This document shows, piece by piece, positions 1 through 6,628 of a DNA stretch of 10,153 nucleotides (within the stretch, counting starts at the first letter, position 1; each line of letters opens with the position of its first letter). A program made the position numbers and the translations under genes. This DNA comes from SIG575 sp964474295 (lineage in GTDB: Bacteria; Bacillota; Clostridia; Oscillospirales; Acutalibacteraceae), in NCBI GenBank assembly GCA_964474295.1, contig CAYYRN010000055.1, positions 1 to 10,153 of the forward strand, given 5' to 3'. The notes under the pieces were generated by a model that was given only the letters and a program-made list of their open reading frames with translations, made no database searches and was not told where the DNA came from.

Positions 1-55
1 CTCAGTCAAAACCTGCGGTTTCGACAGCTCCCTTTACACAAGGGAGCCTTTTTTT
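1..55 (+). repeat. Intergenic double-hairpin repeat (left part cut off)
   Basis: Two adjacent inverted repeats are visible. The first pairs 5-13 with 17-25 around the loop TGC, with one A·C mismatch. The second pairs 27-34 with 40-47 perfectly (GCTCCCTT/AAGGGAGC) and ends in a run of T. The combination CTCAGTCA, a GC-looped hairpin, then GACAGCTCCCTT and AAGGGAGCC matches, from memory, a short intergenic repeat present in many copies in Ruminococcaceae/Oscillospiraceae genomes. The window begins inside it, so its full length cannot be given. It codes for nothing visible. Family membership is recall and was not searched. Confidence 0.6.
27..55 (+). terminator. Rho-independent terminator (second hairpin of the repeat)
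   Basis: A perfect 8-bp stem (27-34 with 40-47) with a 5-nt loop TACAC is followed by C and seven T (49-55), the layout of an intrinsic terminator for transcription running rightward. It would end a + strand gene lying left of the window and insulate the cotJ promoter downstream. Confidence 0.7.
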
Positions 56-92
56 CTGTTCTTTAATTGCATCGTTAGGAAGACATTCTTTC

Positions 93-119
93 ACCCTTTT
101 TTGTGAAGGACATACAATA
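93..119 (+). promoter_or_regulatory. Mother-cell sporulation promoter (SigE/SigK type) of cotJ
   Basis: CATACAAT at 111-118 is an exact match to the Bacillus SigE -10 consensus (CATACAHT). The same bases read as CATACAATA also fit SigK (CATAnnnTA), with AC at 93-94 exactly 16 nt upstream as the SigK -35. I see no good SigE -35 at the usual distance. Transcription would start near 125, giving a leader of about 25 nt before cotJA. In B. subtilis cotJ is SigE-dependent. Which of the two mother-cell factors acts here is open. Confidence 0.65.
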
Positions 120-136
120 ATAGTGAGAAATTTACG

Positions 137-143
137 AAAGGAG
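137..143 (+). promoter_or_regulatory. Ribosome binding site fixing the TTG start of cotJA
   Basis: AAAGGAG lies 7 nt before TTG at 151. The first ATG of the frame, at 160, is 16 nt away and therefore less likely to be the start. Confidence 0.7.
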
Positions 144-150
144 AATTTTT

Positions 151-414
151 TTGCAAAGAATGTATGACTATCAGCCGAATAATCAGCGGGCATACCGCAA
201 CGATTTTTACCGTCAGCAGGAAAGACGTACAATTCAGTCAAGAAGATGCTGTGTTCAGCCGGAAGGTATATTCCCCGAATGTACACCCGTAGCTATGGCA
301 TTTATTCCGTTTCAGGAAATGAATGAAATTTATGACGAATGTAAAGCTTTTGAAAGAGGTACGGTATTTCCTTGCCTTGATAAACCTTTTTTGGGAGGTA
401 ATTGCAAATGTTGA
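151..414 (+). CDS. cotJA: Spore coat-associated protein CotJA
   Basis: Small spore-coat protein of 87 residues, close to the family's usual length. The diagnostic core is PVAMAFIPFQ (about 46-55), then a Tyr/acidic stretch, then RGTVFPCLDKPF (about 69-80). In the family this reads as P-x-A-M-A-[YF]-[IV]-P-[WF]-Q followed by GT-[LIV]-FP-x-L-x-x-PF. The N-terminus is rich in Gln, Arg and Tyr, and the C-terminus carries a Cys-x-Cys end. In B. subtilis CotJA is needed for CotJC to assemble into the coat, and the two interact. The start is taken as TTG at 151 because of the well-spaced AAAGGAG. It is the first gene of cotJA-cotJB-cotJC, and its last 7 nt overlap the chosen cotJB start. It is probably made in the mother cell from the sporulation promoter just upstream. 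Confidence 0.9.
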   Translation: MQRMYDYQPNNQRAYRNDFYRQQERRTIQSRRCCVQPEGIFPECTPVAMAFIPFQEMNEIYDECKAFERGTVFPCLDKPFLGGNCKC

Positions 415-659
415 GAAATGACGACCTTTTAAATCAGCTTTCGGCAACAGCATTTTCAATGTGGGACTTACATTTATATCTTGACACTCACACCTGCGAC
501 ACGGAAGCTATTGCCTTGTATAACAAGTACAGAGAAAAATATTTGGCACTTAAAGATGAATTTGAAGAAAAATGCTGGAAACTTTCGAGCGCCGATGCTC
601 AAGGTGTCGAATGGATTAAAAACCCGTGGCCGTGGGAGAAAGAAGGTTGTGATTACTAA
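408..659 (+). CDS. cotJB: Spore coat protein CotJB
   Basis: Protein of 83 residues from ATG at 408. GGGAGGT at 393-399 is 8 nt before this ATG. An in-frame TTG at 402 would be only 2 nt from the ribosome site, so the longer form is unlikely. The CotJB signature is visible: a helical region with FSMWDLHLYLDTHTCDTEAI (about 17-36; the family typically has Asp-x-x-LYLDTH), then a charged helix with Tyr-x-x-x-x-x-Tyr spacing, and a C-terminal PWPWE. The exact molecular role of CotJB is not established; it belongs to the inner coat cotJ operon. The stop codon TAA shares one base with the cotJC ATG (TAATG), so the two are probably translationally coupled. Confidence 0.9.
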   Translation: MLRNDDLLNQLSATAFSMWDLHLYLDTHTCDTEAIALYNKYREKYLALKDEFEEKCWKLSSADAQGVEWIKNPWPWEKEGCDY

Positions 660-1261
660 TGTTTCAATATGAAAAAAGATTACAGTACCCTATAAACATC
701 AAAAATCCGAACCCTAAGCTTGCAAAGATAATTATAACTCAATACGGCGGTCCGGACGGGGAGCTTGGTGCTTCGCTTCGCTACCTCAGTCAACGTTTTT
801 CGATGCCTTATGCCGAACTTAAAGGCTTGCTTACGGATATCGGTACGGAGGAACTCGGTCATTTGGAAATGATAGGTGCAATTGTTTACCAATTGACAAG
901 AAACCTTTCTGTTGAAGAAATCAAAAAATCCGGATTTGAAGATTACTTTGTTGACCACACAACCGGCATATATCCGCAGGCAGCTTCGGGTACACCTTGG
1001 TCGGCGGCGACAATACAATCATCAGGTGATGTTATTGCCGATTTACACGAAAACCTTGCTGCGGAGCAAAAAGCAAGAAAGACATATGACAACATTTTAA
1101 GGCTCGTTGATGACCCCGATGTAAAAGAGCCGATTAAATTCCTCAGAGCGAGAGAAATTGTGCATTATCAAAGATTCGGTGAGGGACTTAGAATTGCAAC
1201 CGACCGTCTTGATTGCAAAAACTTTTATGCTTTTAATCCCTCTTTTGACGGCTGCAAATGA
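659..1261 (+). CDS. cotJC: Spore coat protein CotJC, manganese catalase family
   Basis: Ferritin-like di-manganese catalase of 200 residues, near the usual CotJC size and shorter than free-standing Mn catalases. By position against the Lactobacillus plantarum enzyme, metal ligands are Glu35 (in GPDGELGASLRY), Glu65 and His68 (in GTEELGH), Glu136 (in AAEQKAR) and His169, with Glu166 (in REIVH) at the place of the catalytic Glu178. The Glu-x-x-His spacing is preserved. The full ligand set suggests it can dismute hydrogen peroxide, as shown for the C. difficile coat homologue CotCB, although activity here is inference. It would sit in the spore coat, recruited with CotJA. A weak ribosome site (AAGAAGG, 640-646) lies 12 nt upstream, and coupling to cotJB through TAATG may help initiation. 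It is the last gene of the operon, followed by a shared terminator. Confidence 0.93.
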   Translation: MFQYEKRLQYPINIKNPNPKLAKIIITQYGGPDGELGASLRYLSQRFSMPYAELKGLLTDIGTEELGHLEMIGAIVYQLTRNLSVEEIKKSGFEDYFVDHTTGIYPQAASGTPWSAATIQSSGDVIADLHENLAAEQKARKTYDNILRLVDDPDVKEPIKFLRAREIVHYQRFGEGLRIATDRLDCKNFYAFNPSFDGCK

Positions 1262-1291
1262 TACTTTTTTATTGTCGAAAGTTAATATGAA

Positions 1292-1332
1292 AAATCCCCC
1301 TATGGCAACACTTTTCTGCCATAAGGGGATTT
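1292..1332. terminator. Terminator hairpin between convergent operons
   Basis: AAATCCCC (1292-1299) pairs with GGGGATTT (1325-1332), and TATGGCA (1301-1307) pairs with TGCCATA (1317-1323). The single C/A mismatch is at 1300/1324 and the loop is 9 nt (1308-1316). Read on the minus strand the stem is followed by a T-rich tract, which suits the gene ending at 1337. Read on the plus strand the tail is only TTTAAAATT, a weaker terminator for cotJC. It lies between two converging genes, so use in both directions is plausible. Confidence 0.8.
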
Positions 1333-1336
1333 AAAA

Positions 1337-2152
1337 TTAATAAATTGCGGTAATTTTTGTTTCGTAAACCTTTCCTTTGTCGGTGTTATAGGCTATGTAG
1401 AGCTTGTCACCGATATGAAAAATATTTTCGCTTTCATATTTTTTCGCTTTATCGTTCAATTCATAATAACCGATATGCTTACCGTTCCAATCGTATATTG
1501 AAATGGCATTCGGTGAACTTAAAAGAAAATAAATGTACTTGCTGTCACTATCCATTCCTTGTTTTTGCGTGGAATCGGGTTTTACCCCTTTAACCTTTTT
1601 CAGAACTTTAAAGTTTTTGTCGAGTATTGCAAAATTATATGTGCCTGAAATTCCGACAGCATATTTTTTTGTACTCGAATTATATGTTATGGAGTAAATT
1701 TCATAAGGCACTTCAACGGTTTTAGTGATTTTTAAGCTTTTCTTGTTAACAAAAGAAACATACGTTTTATTCGGAGCGTTATGGCAAACAACTAAAGAAT
1801 CAAGGTCTGAATTGTATGTTATATCGTTTCCGTGGTCAACCTTGACGCCGTTTGACCGTGCGACCTCTTCAAATGTGCTGAGATCGTATTTGGAAATCGA
1901 ACATTTCGTTGTTTTTTTATCCAGTGAGCAAAAGTATGCAAATTTTCCGTCAGTACAGCCACCTTGCATAATGGTATATGAACCGTCACCAATGTCATCT
2001 AAAACCAATTTCGATGAAAATTTAATTCTTTTTACCGTACCGTAATCAATTTCCGAAAGTTCGTTAACATAAAGGTCAACACCGAATATACTTAAAAACA
2101 GCGAAATTACCGACATAAATACCGAGACAGTCGAGGAGAAAAATGTGGTCAT
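1337..2152 (-). CDS. Exported or membrane-anchored beta-propeller-like protein, function unknown
   Basis: A 271-residue protein that I cannot assign to a named family. Residues about 4-28 are strongly hydrophobic (FFSSTVSVFMSVISLFLSIF), which suggests a signal peptide or signal anchor, oddly without the usual Lys/Arg ahead of the core and without a lipobox Cys. The rest shows about five imperfect repeats of 35-45 residues (about 60-95, 107-148, 151-187, 195-230 and 240-271). Each runs as a hydrophobic strand around ITYNS or MDSDSKYIYF, a second strand, then a strand with an Asp and a Lys-rich turn. That is the pattern of beta-propeller blades. An in-frame TGA 18-20 nt upstream rules out much extension. 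The ribosome site (GAAAGGA) is about 13 nt away, which is loose. It begins 25 bp after hisIE with no terminator between, so read-through from the his operon is possible; a sporulation-type promoter candidate inside hisIE could drive it separately. Nothing links it to histidine synthesis. Confidence 0.75.
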   Translation of the reverse strand: MTTFFSSTVSVFMSVISLFLSIFGVDLYVNELSEIDYGTVKRIKFSSKLVLDDIGDGSYTIMQGGCTDGKFAYFCSLDKKTTKCSISKYDLSTFEEVARSNGVKVDHGNDITYNSDLDSLVVCHNAPNKTYVSFVNKKSLKITKTVEVPYEIYSITYNSSTKKYAVGISGTYNFAILDKNFKVLKKVKGVKPDSTQKQGMDSDSKYIYFLLSSPNAISIYDWNGKHIGYYELNDKAKKYESENIFHIGDKLYIAYNTDKGKVYETKITAIY

Positions 2153-2177
2153 GCTATAGGGGTTATCCTTTCAATTA

Positions 2178-2825
2178 TTATTGCATTTTTTCTTGCTTGA
2201 TTTTTTTGTCTATTATATGCCTTTTGGCGAGTTCTGTTGTAACATCATCAATTGTTATGCCCATTTCTATCATCATCACCATTACGTGGTAGGCAAGGTC
2301 GGCAATTTCATATACGGTTTCCGCTTTATCTCCGCCTTTTGCACCGATTATAACCTCTGTACACTCTTCACCGACTTTTTTCAGAATTTTATCGATTCCT
2401 TTTTCAAACAAATAAGTTGTGTAGGAACCTTCCTTCTTTTCGAGCTTTCTGCCGACAAGCATATCATAAAGACCGTTATAAGAAAAAGTGTTTTTCCCTT
2501 TTTCGGTTGTAAGAATTTCGTTAAAGAAGCAGCTTTCGCTGCCTGTGTGACAGGCAGGACCCGATTTTATGACGTCTATAAGGAGAGTGTCCATATCACA
2601 ATCGGTTTTGATTGAAACAATCGTCTGAAAGTTACCCGAAGTTTCGCCTTTTCTCCAAAGCTCCTGTCTGCTTCTGCTGAAAAAACAAGTTTTACCTTCA
2701 TCAATGCTGATTTTCAAGCTTTCTTCGTTCATATAAGCAAGCATAAGAACTTTTTTTGTGTAATAATCCTGCACAATTGCAGGAATAAGTCCTTTTTCGT
2801 CAAATTTCAAATCTTTGATTTCCAT
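2178..2825 (-). CDS. hisIE: Bifunctional phosphoribosyl-AMP cyclohydrolase / phosphoribosyl-ATP pyrophosphatase (HisIE)
   Basis: A 215-residue fusion carrying steps 2 and 3 of histidine synthesis in the cytoplasm: the HisE part hydrolyses PR-ATP to PR-AMP, and the HisI part opens the adenine ring to give ProFAR. Residues 1-105 are HisI, with WRKGETSGN (57-65), the DCDMD metal site (Asp75, Asp77, Asp79) and three zinc-ligand Cys at 76, 92 and 99. Their 16 and 7 residue spacing is that of the archaeal enzyme. Residues about 118-205 are HisE, a MazG-like all-helical domain with Glu-Glu-x-x-Glu (153, 154, 157) and Glu-x-x-Asp (173, 176). The fusion order is the common bacterial one. AAGGAG at 2836-2841 overlaps the hisF stop and lies 10 nt before the ATG. 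It is the last recognisable his gene of the operon. Confidence 0.97.
   Translation of the reverse strand: MEIKDLKFDEKGLIPAIVQDYYTKKVLMLAYMNEESLKISIDEGKTCFFSRSRQELWRKGETSGNFQTIVSIKTDCDMDTLLIDVIKSGPACHTGSESCFFNEILTTEKGKNTFSYNGLYDMLVGRKLEKKEGSYTTYLFEKGIDKILKKVGEECTEVIIGAKGGDKAETVYEIADLAYHVMVMMIEMGITIDDVTTELAKRHIIDKKIKQEKMQ
2211..2237 (-). promoter_or_regulatory. Candidate internal promoter upstream of the propeller-like gene (SigK-like, or SigA -10)
   Basis: On the minus strand CATATAATA (2211-2219) fits the SigK -10 CATAnnnTA, and AC at 2236-2237 lies exactly 16 nt upstream, the same geometry as the cotJ promoter. The same bases contain a perfect TATAAT, but the hexamer at SigA distance (ACAACA) is poor. 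It sits in the last codons of hisIE, about 60 nt before the ATG of the propeller-like gene. Such short motifs occur by chance in AT-rich DNA, so this is a weak call. Confidence 0.35.
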
Positions 2826-2839
2826 TACTAAACAGCTCC

Positions 2840-3595
2840 TTAAATTCTCATTTCAATATTGTTTTCTATTAGATATTTTTTCAAATCGGTAATCAGAACC
2901 TCTTTTTTATGAAAAATTGAAGCGGCAAGACCGGCATCGCAACAATTTGCATTGAACAAATCAAGAAAATCTTCTTTTTTTCCCGCACCGCCGCTTGCGA
3001 TTACGGGAATTGAAACACAGGAAGAAATTTCTTTCAAAAGCTCTATATCAAAGCCTTTTTTTATGCCGTCTGTGTCAATACTGTTCACAACAAGCTCGCC
3101 GGCACCTCGCTTTTCTCCGTCCGAAGCCCATTGTATAGCATCAAGACCTGTGTTTATTCTTCCGCCGTTTTTAAAAATGCAATATTTTCCGTCAACTTTT
3201 TTTATGTCCATTGACAGGACAACGCACTGGTTACCGTATTTTTTTGCACCTTGAGTAATCAAATCGGGGTTATTAATCGCACCTGAATTTACCGAAACCT
3301 TATCGGCACCGCATTTTAAAACTCTGTCAAAATCATCAATTGAGTTTATGCCGCCGCCGACTGTAAGCGGTATAAAAATTTCCGATGCAACTTTTTTTAA
3401 AACATCTGTAAAAAGTGTTCTTCCTTCGTGTGAAGCGGTTATATCGTAAAAAACGAGTTCATCTGCACCGCTGTCATTATAATAGTGTGCAAGCTCAACC
3501 GGGTCGGCAACGTCCTGTATCCCTTCAAAGTTAACGCCTTTGACAACACGCCCGTTTTTTACATCGAGGCAGGGGATTATACGTTTGGTAATCAC
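2840..3595 (-). CDS. hisF: Imidazole glycerol phosphate synthase, cyclase subunit HisF
   Basis: A (beta/alpha)8 barrel of 251 residues, typical length. With HisH it turns PRFAR plus glutamine-derived ammonia into imidazole glycerol phosphate and AICAR. The two catalytic aspartates are Asp11 (PCLDVKNGRVVKG, 8-20) and Asp130 (LSMDIKK), both at the numbering used for the Thermotoga enzyme. Phosphate-binding turns TVGGGI (78-83) and ASGGAG near the end are present. The start codon is GTG at 3595, sharing GTGA with the hisA stop, with AAGGGGGA (3605-3612) 9 nt upstream. There is no nearby ATG, and the N-terminus MITKRIIPCLD aligns with known HisF proteins, so GTG is well supported. The hisIE gene follows after 14 nt. 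Confidence 0.98.
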   Translation of the reverse strand: MITKRIIPCLDVKNGRVVKGVNFEGIQDVADPVELAHYYNDSGADELVFYDITASHEGRTLFTDVLKKVASEIFIPLTVGGGINSIDDFDRVLKCGADKVSVNSGAINNPDLITQGAKKYGNQCVVLSMDIKKVDGKYCIFKNGGRINTGLDAIQWASDGEKRGAGELVVNSIDTDGIKKGFDIELLKEISSCVSIPVIASGGAGKKEDFLDLFNANCCDAGLAASIFHKKEVLITDLKKYLIENNIEMRI

Positions 3596-4320
3596 TTGAT
3601 AATTTCCCCCTTAGCTATTTTAATAACTCGCTCCAAATCGAGCTTTCCGGCATAAACAGCTTTACCGACAATCGCACCGTGAATGTTTATGGAAGAGAGT
3701 TTCTTGATTTCTTCTTCAAACGTAATTCCGCCTGAAGCGATTATATTTAAGCCTTTGATTTCCGAAAGTTTTTCATAAATTTCGATATTTGTTCCCGAAA
3801 GTGTTCCGTCTTTTGAAATGTCTGTATATATAACTGTTCTTACTCCGGCATCGCAAAGTTTTTTACAAAACTCAACAGAATCGATTTGTGTTGTTTCGAG
3901 CCATCCGCTGATTGCGACATTGCCGTTTCTCGCATCAACACCCACTGCGATTTTGTCACCGTATTTTTTTACGGCTTCTTCAACAAAAGTAAAATTTCTT
4001 ACTGCAACAGTTCCGAGAATCACACGGTTTACACCGAGCGAAAGGTAATCTTCAATTCTCTTTTCATCTCTTATGCCGCCGCCGACTTCGGTAAAAAGCT
4101 TGCCTGTTTGTGCAATTGTTTTAATTTTTTCAAAATTTACCGGTGTTCCGTCCTTAGCTCCGTCGAGGTCAACAATATGTAAATTTTCCGCTCCTTTTTT
4201 TATAAACATTTCAGCCGTTTCAGCGGGTTCTGAACCGTACACGGTCATTTTGTCGTAGTCACCCTCGGTCAGTCTTACTACATTACCGTTTCTTATATCA
4301 ATTGCGGGAAAAATTTTCAT
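3592..4320 (-). CDS. hisA: ProFAR isomerase HisA
   Basis: 1-(5-phosphoribosyl)-5-[(5-phosphoribosylamino)methylideneamino]imidazole-4-carboxamide isomerase, 242 residues, a (beta/alpha)8 barrel related to HisF. It opens the ribose ring of ProFAR by an Amadori rearrangement to give PRFAR, the substrate of HisHF. The acid/base pair is Asp8 (FPAIDIRNG, 4-12) and Asp129 (VGVDARNG), matching Asp8/Asp127 of Thermotoga. Phosphate-binding motifs EVGGGIR (78-84) and the late IIASGGI are present. No TrpF-like fusion or extra domain is seen. ATGA overlap with the hisH stop at 4317-4320 indicates translational coupling, and AGAGGT (4328-4333) lies 7 nt upstream. Confidence 0.98.
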   Translation of the reverse strand: MKIFPAIDIRNGNVVRLTEGDYDKMTVYGSEPAETAEMFIKKGAENLHIVDLDGAKDGTPVNFEKIKTIAQTGKLFTEVGGGIRDEKRIEDYLSLGVNRVILGTVAVRNFTFVEEAVKKYGDKIAVGVDARNGNVAISGWLETTQIDSVEFCKKLCDAGVRTVIYTDISKDGTLSGTNIEIYEKLSEIKGLNIIASGGITFEEEIKKLSSINIHGAIVGKAVYAGKLDLERVIKIAKGEIIK

Positions 4321-4943
4321 ATGTTACACCTCTTTATTTCCGAAAAAGCTTTTAAAAGAAGCAGTCCTTTTTCACCGCTTTTTTCGGGATGAAACTGCAT
4401 ACCGTAAATATTCCCGCTGCGGACTATTGCCGGAACATCAACATCATACTCACTTACGGATATTATGCTTTTTTCACAGTTTTTTGCATAATATGAATGA
4501 ACAAAGTACATATAATCTCCCTCGGAAATATATTTCAAAACAGGGTCACTCTTTTTAAATTTCAGTTTGTTCCAACCCATATGAGGAACTTTCAGTTTTG
4601 AATTAACGATATCATTTTCTAAAGGGAAAATTTCACCGCTTATCAACCCTAAGCCGATATGCTCGCCGTATTCATAGCTTTTATCAAACAAAAGCTGCAT
4701 ACCTAAGCAAATTCCGAGAATCGGTTTACCTTTTTGTGCTTCTTCAATGATAACATCAGCAAGGCCTGAGTTTCTTAATTTGAAAATAGCATCTTCAAAA
4801 GCACCTACACCGGGAAGAATGATTCTGTCGGATTTTATAATGTCTTCTTTCCTTCCGGTTACAGTTGCTTCAAGACCGAGCTTTTTAACGGAGCTTGTAA
4901 TCGAAAACAAGTTTCCGCATCCGTAGTCTACTATTGCAATCAA
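4317..4943 (-). CDS. hisH: Imidazole glycerol phosphate synthase, glutamine amidotransferase subunit HisH
   Basis: Class I glutaminase of 208 residues that frees ammonia from glutamine and channels it into the HisF barrel. The catalytic triad is Cys79 (GICLGMQLL, 77-85), His185 and Glu187 (MQFHPEKSG, 182-190). The oxyanion-strand loop is PGVGAF (44-49). The N-terminus IAIVDYGCGN is the family start. The start codon is TTG at 4943, because the conserved N-terminus begins exactly there, no in-frame ATG is near, and a strong ribosome site precedes it. It overlaps hisA by 4 nt and follows hisB after 15 nt. Adjacent hisH and hisA-hisF suit equimolar production of the HisHF dimer. Confidence 0.97.
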   Translation of the reverse strand: MIAIVDYGCGNLFSITSSVKKLGLEATVTGRKEDIIKSDRIILPGVGAFEDAIFKLRNSGLADVIIEEAQKGKPILGICLGMQLLFDKSYEYGEHIGLGLISGEIFPLENDIVNSKLKVPHMGWNKLKFKKSDPVLKYISEGDYMYFVHSYYAKNCEKSIISVSEYDVDVPAIVRSGNIYGMQFHPEKSGEKGLLLLKAFSEIKRCNI

Positions 4944-4950
4944 AATTTAT

Positions 4951-4957
4951 CTCCTCC
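4951..4957 (-). promoter_or_regulatory. Ribosome binding site fixing the TTG start of hisH
   Basis: GGAGGAG on the minus strand lies 7 nt before the TTG at 4943. It is the strongest such signal in the hisB-hisH gap and may offset the weak start codon. Confidence 0.75.
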
Positions 4958-4958
4958 G

Positions 4959-5546
4959 TTACAGCAAGCCCTTGCTTGACGGTATTTCATCTTTTGCATT
5001 TTCATCAATGCTTACAGCTTCTTTTATCGCTCTTGCCGCAGCTTTAAATGCAGCCTCGATTATATGGTGGGAATTTTTTCCGTCAAATTGCTTCAAATGC
5101 AACGTAATATCGGCATTTCTGACAAAAGAAACAAAAAATTCTTCAAACAATTCCGTGTCGATTTCACCGACTTTTTCGGTCGGAATTGATAAATCATATT
5201 TTAAATATGACCTGCCGCTTATGTCAACCGAAGCCAAAACAAGTGCTTCATCCATGGGAAGAAGCATATTTCCGTAGCGTTTGATACCTCTTTTGTCATC
5301 TAAACATTTTTTAAAAGCCTGACCGAGAACTATGCCTATATCTTCAACGGAATGGTGAAAATCAACATTTGTATCACCCTTGCAAACAACGTCTAAATCC
5401 ATTCTTCCGTGCTTTGCAAAAAGGTCAAGCATATGGTCAAGGAAACCTATACCTGTGTTTATGTTTGCTTTTCCGCTTCCGTCGAGGGAAAGCGATAAGG
5501 AAATATCCGTTTCGTTTGTTTTTCTGACAATATCGGCACTTCTCAT
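4959..5546 (-). CDS. hisB: Imidazoleglycerol-phosphate dehydratase HisB (monofunctional)
   Basis: A 195-residue dehydratase making imidazole acetol phosphate from imidazole glycerol phosphate, a Mn-dependent enzyme that assembles as a 24-mer in the family. The two internal-repeat metal motifs are visible: FHHSVEDIG (63-71: His64, His65, Glu68) and NSHHIIEAAFK (158-168: His160, His161, Glu164). LDHML (36-40) and the usual SSKGLL-type C-terminus are also present. The residue before the first His pair is Phe, where many homologues have Asp or another small or polar residue; this is probably neutral. The length leaves no room for the N-terminal HAD phosphatase found in E. coli HisB, so histidinol-phosphate phosphatase must come from elsewhere. 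ATGA overlap with hisC, and AAAGGAG lies 8 nt upstream. Confidence 0.98.
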   Translation of the reverse strand: MRSADIVRKTNETDISLSLSLDGSGKANINTGIGFLDHMLDLFAKHGRMDLDVVCKGDTNVDFHHSVEDIGIVLGQAFKKCLDDKRGIKRYGNMLLPMDEALVLASVDISGRSYLKYDLSIPTEKVGEIDTELFEEFFVSFVRNADITLHLKQFDGKNSHHIIEAAFKAAARAIKEAVSIDENAKDEIPSSKGLL

Positions 5547-6616
5547 TTTTTTCGCTCCTTTATAATTTCATCAATTTTTTTCATAACTTCTTTCATTTGC
5601 TCCATAGTTCCCATAGACATTCTGAAATAGTCACTTATTCTGTCTGAATTAAAATAGCGAATTAAAACTCCTCTGTTTCTTAACTCATAATAAAGCTCCG
5701 AAGACGGAATATCGGGACTTTTGGCAAACACAAAGTTCGTTTTTGAATCCGTTACCGTAAAGTTTCTTGCTGACAATTCTTTCTTTGTAAATTCTCTGAT
5801 TTTTACGGTTTCCGAAATTGTCTTATCATAGTATTCTTTATCCGCAATTGCCGCAGATGCAGCATCAACGGAAAGTGTGTTTACGTTATAAGGATTAAAT
5901 GAATATTTAATTTTTTCAAGGTCACTTGTCAGCTCTTTTGAAGCTATCGAGAAGCCGACACGCAGCCCCGCAAGAGAACGGCTTTTTGAAAATGTTTGTG
6001 TAACCAAAAGATTGTCATATTTCTTAACAAGTTCCACTGCACTTGAATTATCGGAAAAATCAACATAGGCTTCGTCAATGATTACTACATTGTCGGGATT
6101 GCTTTTTACGACTTCTTCAATTTCTTCAACTGACAACGACAATCCGGTCGGTGCATTCGGATTTGCGATAATAATATTTTTACCTTTGTTTATGTAATCG
6201 TTAATATCAATCGAAAAATCATTTTTCAACGGTATTTTTTCAAGATTTACCTTGAACAAATCAGCAAAAACGGGGTAAAAGCTGTATGTTATATCGGGAC
6301 AGCAAAATTCGCCGCCTAAGCCTCCGAAAGCCATAAATGCAAATGCAATAACATCATCTGAACCGTTACCGACAAAAACTTGCTGAGGTGTTGTGCCGTA
6401 AAAATCGGCAATGGCTTTTTTCAGTTTGTTTAACGTCGGGTCAGAATATAAATTTAAAGAATTTACAACGCTTTTGTTTATTACTTCATTTACTTTCGGG
6501 GAGGGAGGGAAAGGAGATTCGTTAGTGTTCAGTTTAATATATTTTTTATCATTAAGCTGTTCGCCCGGAGTGTAGGGGATTATAGAATCATATTCTTCTC
6601 TCATAAATCTGCTCAT
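5543..6616 (-). CDS. hisC: Histidinol-phosphate aminotransferase HisC
   Basis: PLP-dependent fold-type I aminotransferase of 357 residues converting imidazole acetol phosphate and glutamate to histidinol phosphate. Seen in order: LNTNESPF (29-36) near the substrate pocket, GNGSDD (83-88) for the cofactor phosphate, NPNAPTG (152-158), DEAYVDF (181-187) whose Asp contacts the pyridine nitrogen, and TFSKSRSLAGLRVG (208-221) with the Schiff-base Lys211. A late FRMSMGT carries the carboxylate-binding Arg. Homologues often have SKAFGLAG where this has SKSRSLAG, which is within normal variation. The start is ATG at 6616 with AGAAGG about 7-8 nt upstream; a second ATG four codons in has no better site. 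It lies 12 nt after hisD and shares ATGA with hisB. Confidence 0.97.
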   Translation of the reverse strand: MSRFMREEYDSIIPYTPGEQLNDKKYIKLNTNESPFPPSPKVNEVINKSVVNSLNLYSDPTLNKLKKAIADFYGTTPQQVFVGNGSDDVIAFAFMAFGGLGGEFCCPDITYSFYPVFADLFKVNLEKIPLKNDFSIDINDYINKGKNIIIANPNAPTGLSLSVEEIEEVVKSNPDNVVIIDEAYVDFSDNSSAVELVKKYDNLLVTQTFSKSRSLAGLRVGFSIASKELTSDLEKIKYSFNPYNVNTLSVDAASAAIADKEYYDKTISETVKIREFTKKELSARNFTVTDSKTNFVFAKSPDIPSSELYYELRNRGVLIRYFNSDRISDYFRMSMGTMEQMKEVMKKIDEIIKERKK

Positions 6617-6628
6617 AAAAACGCCTTC

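Noticed and set aside
2..286. Minus-strand open frame of 94 codons opposite cotJA
   Set aside because: It is antisense to a well-supported gene, includes the terminator repeat, and has no recognisable protein features.
402..407. TTG start of cotJB at 402
   Set aside because: It is only 2 nt from GGGAGGT, too close. ATG at 408 has the normal 8-nt spacing.
1337..2152. The missing histidinol-phosphate phosphatase
   Set aside because: It has no PHP His/Asp metal motifs, no HAD DxDGT motif and no IMPase motif, and it carries a hydrophobic N-terminus and repeat structure instead.
2181..2615. Plus-strand open frame of 144 codons with a His-rich stretch opposite hisIE
   Set aside because: It is the reverse-frame shadow of the conserved HisE domain. 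The low-complexity FFLLDFF and HHHH stretches come from antisense reading of Lys/Glu- and Met-rich codons.
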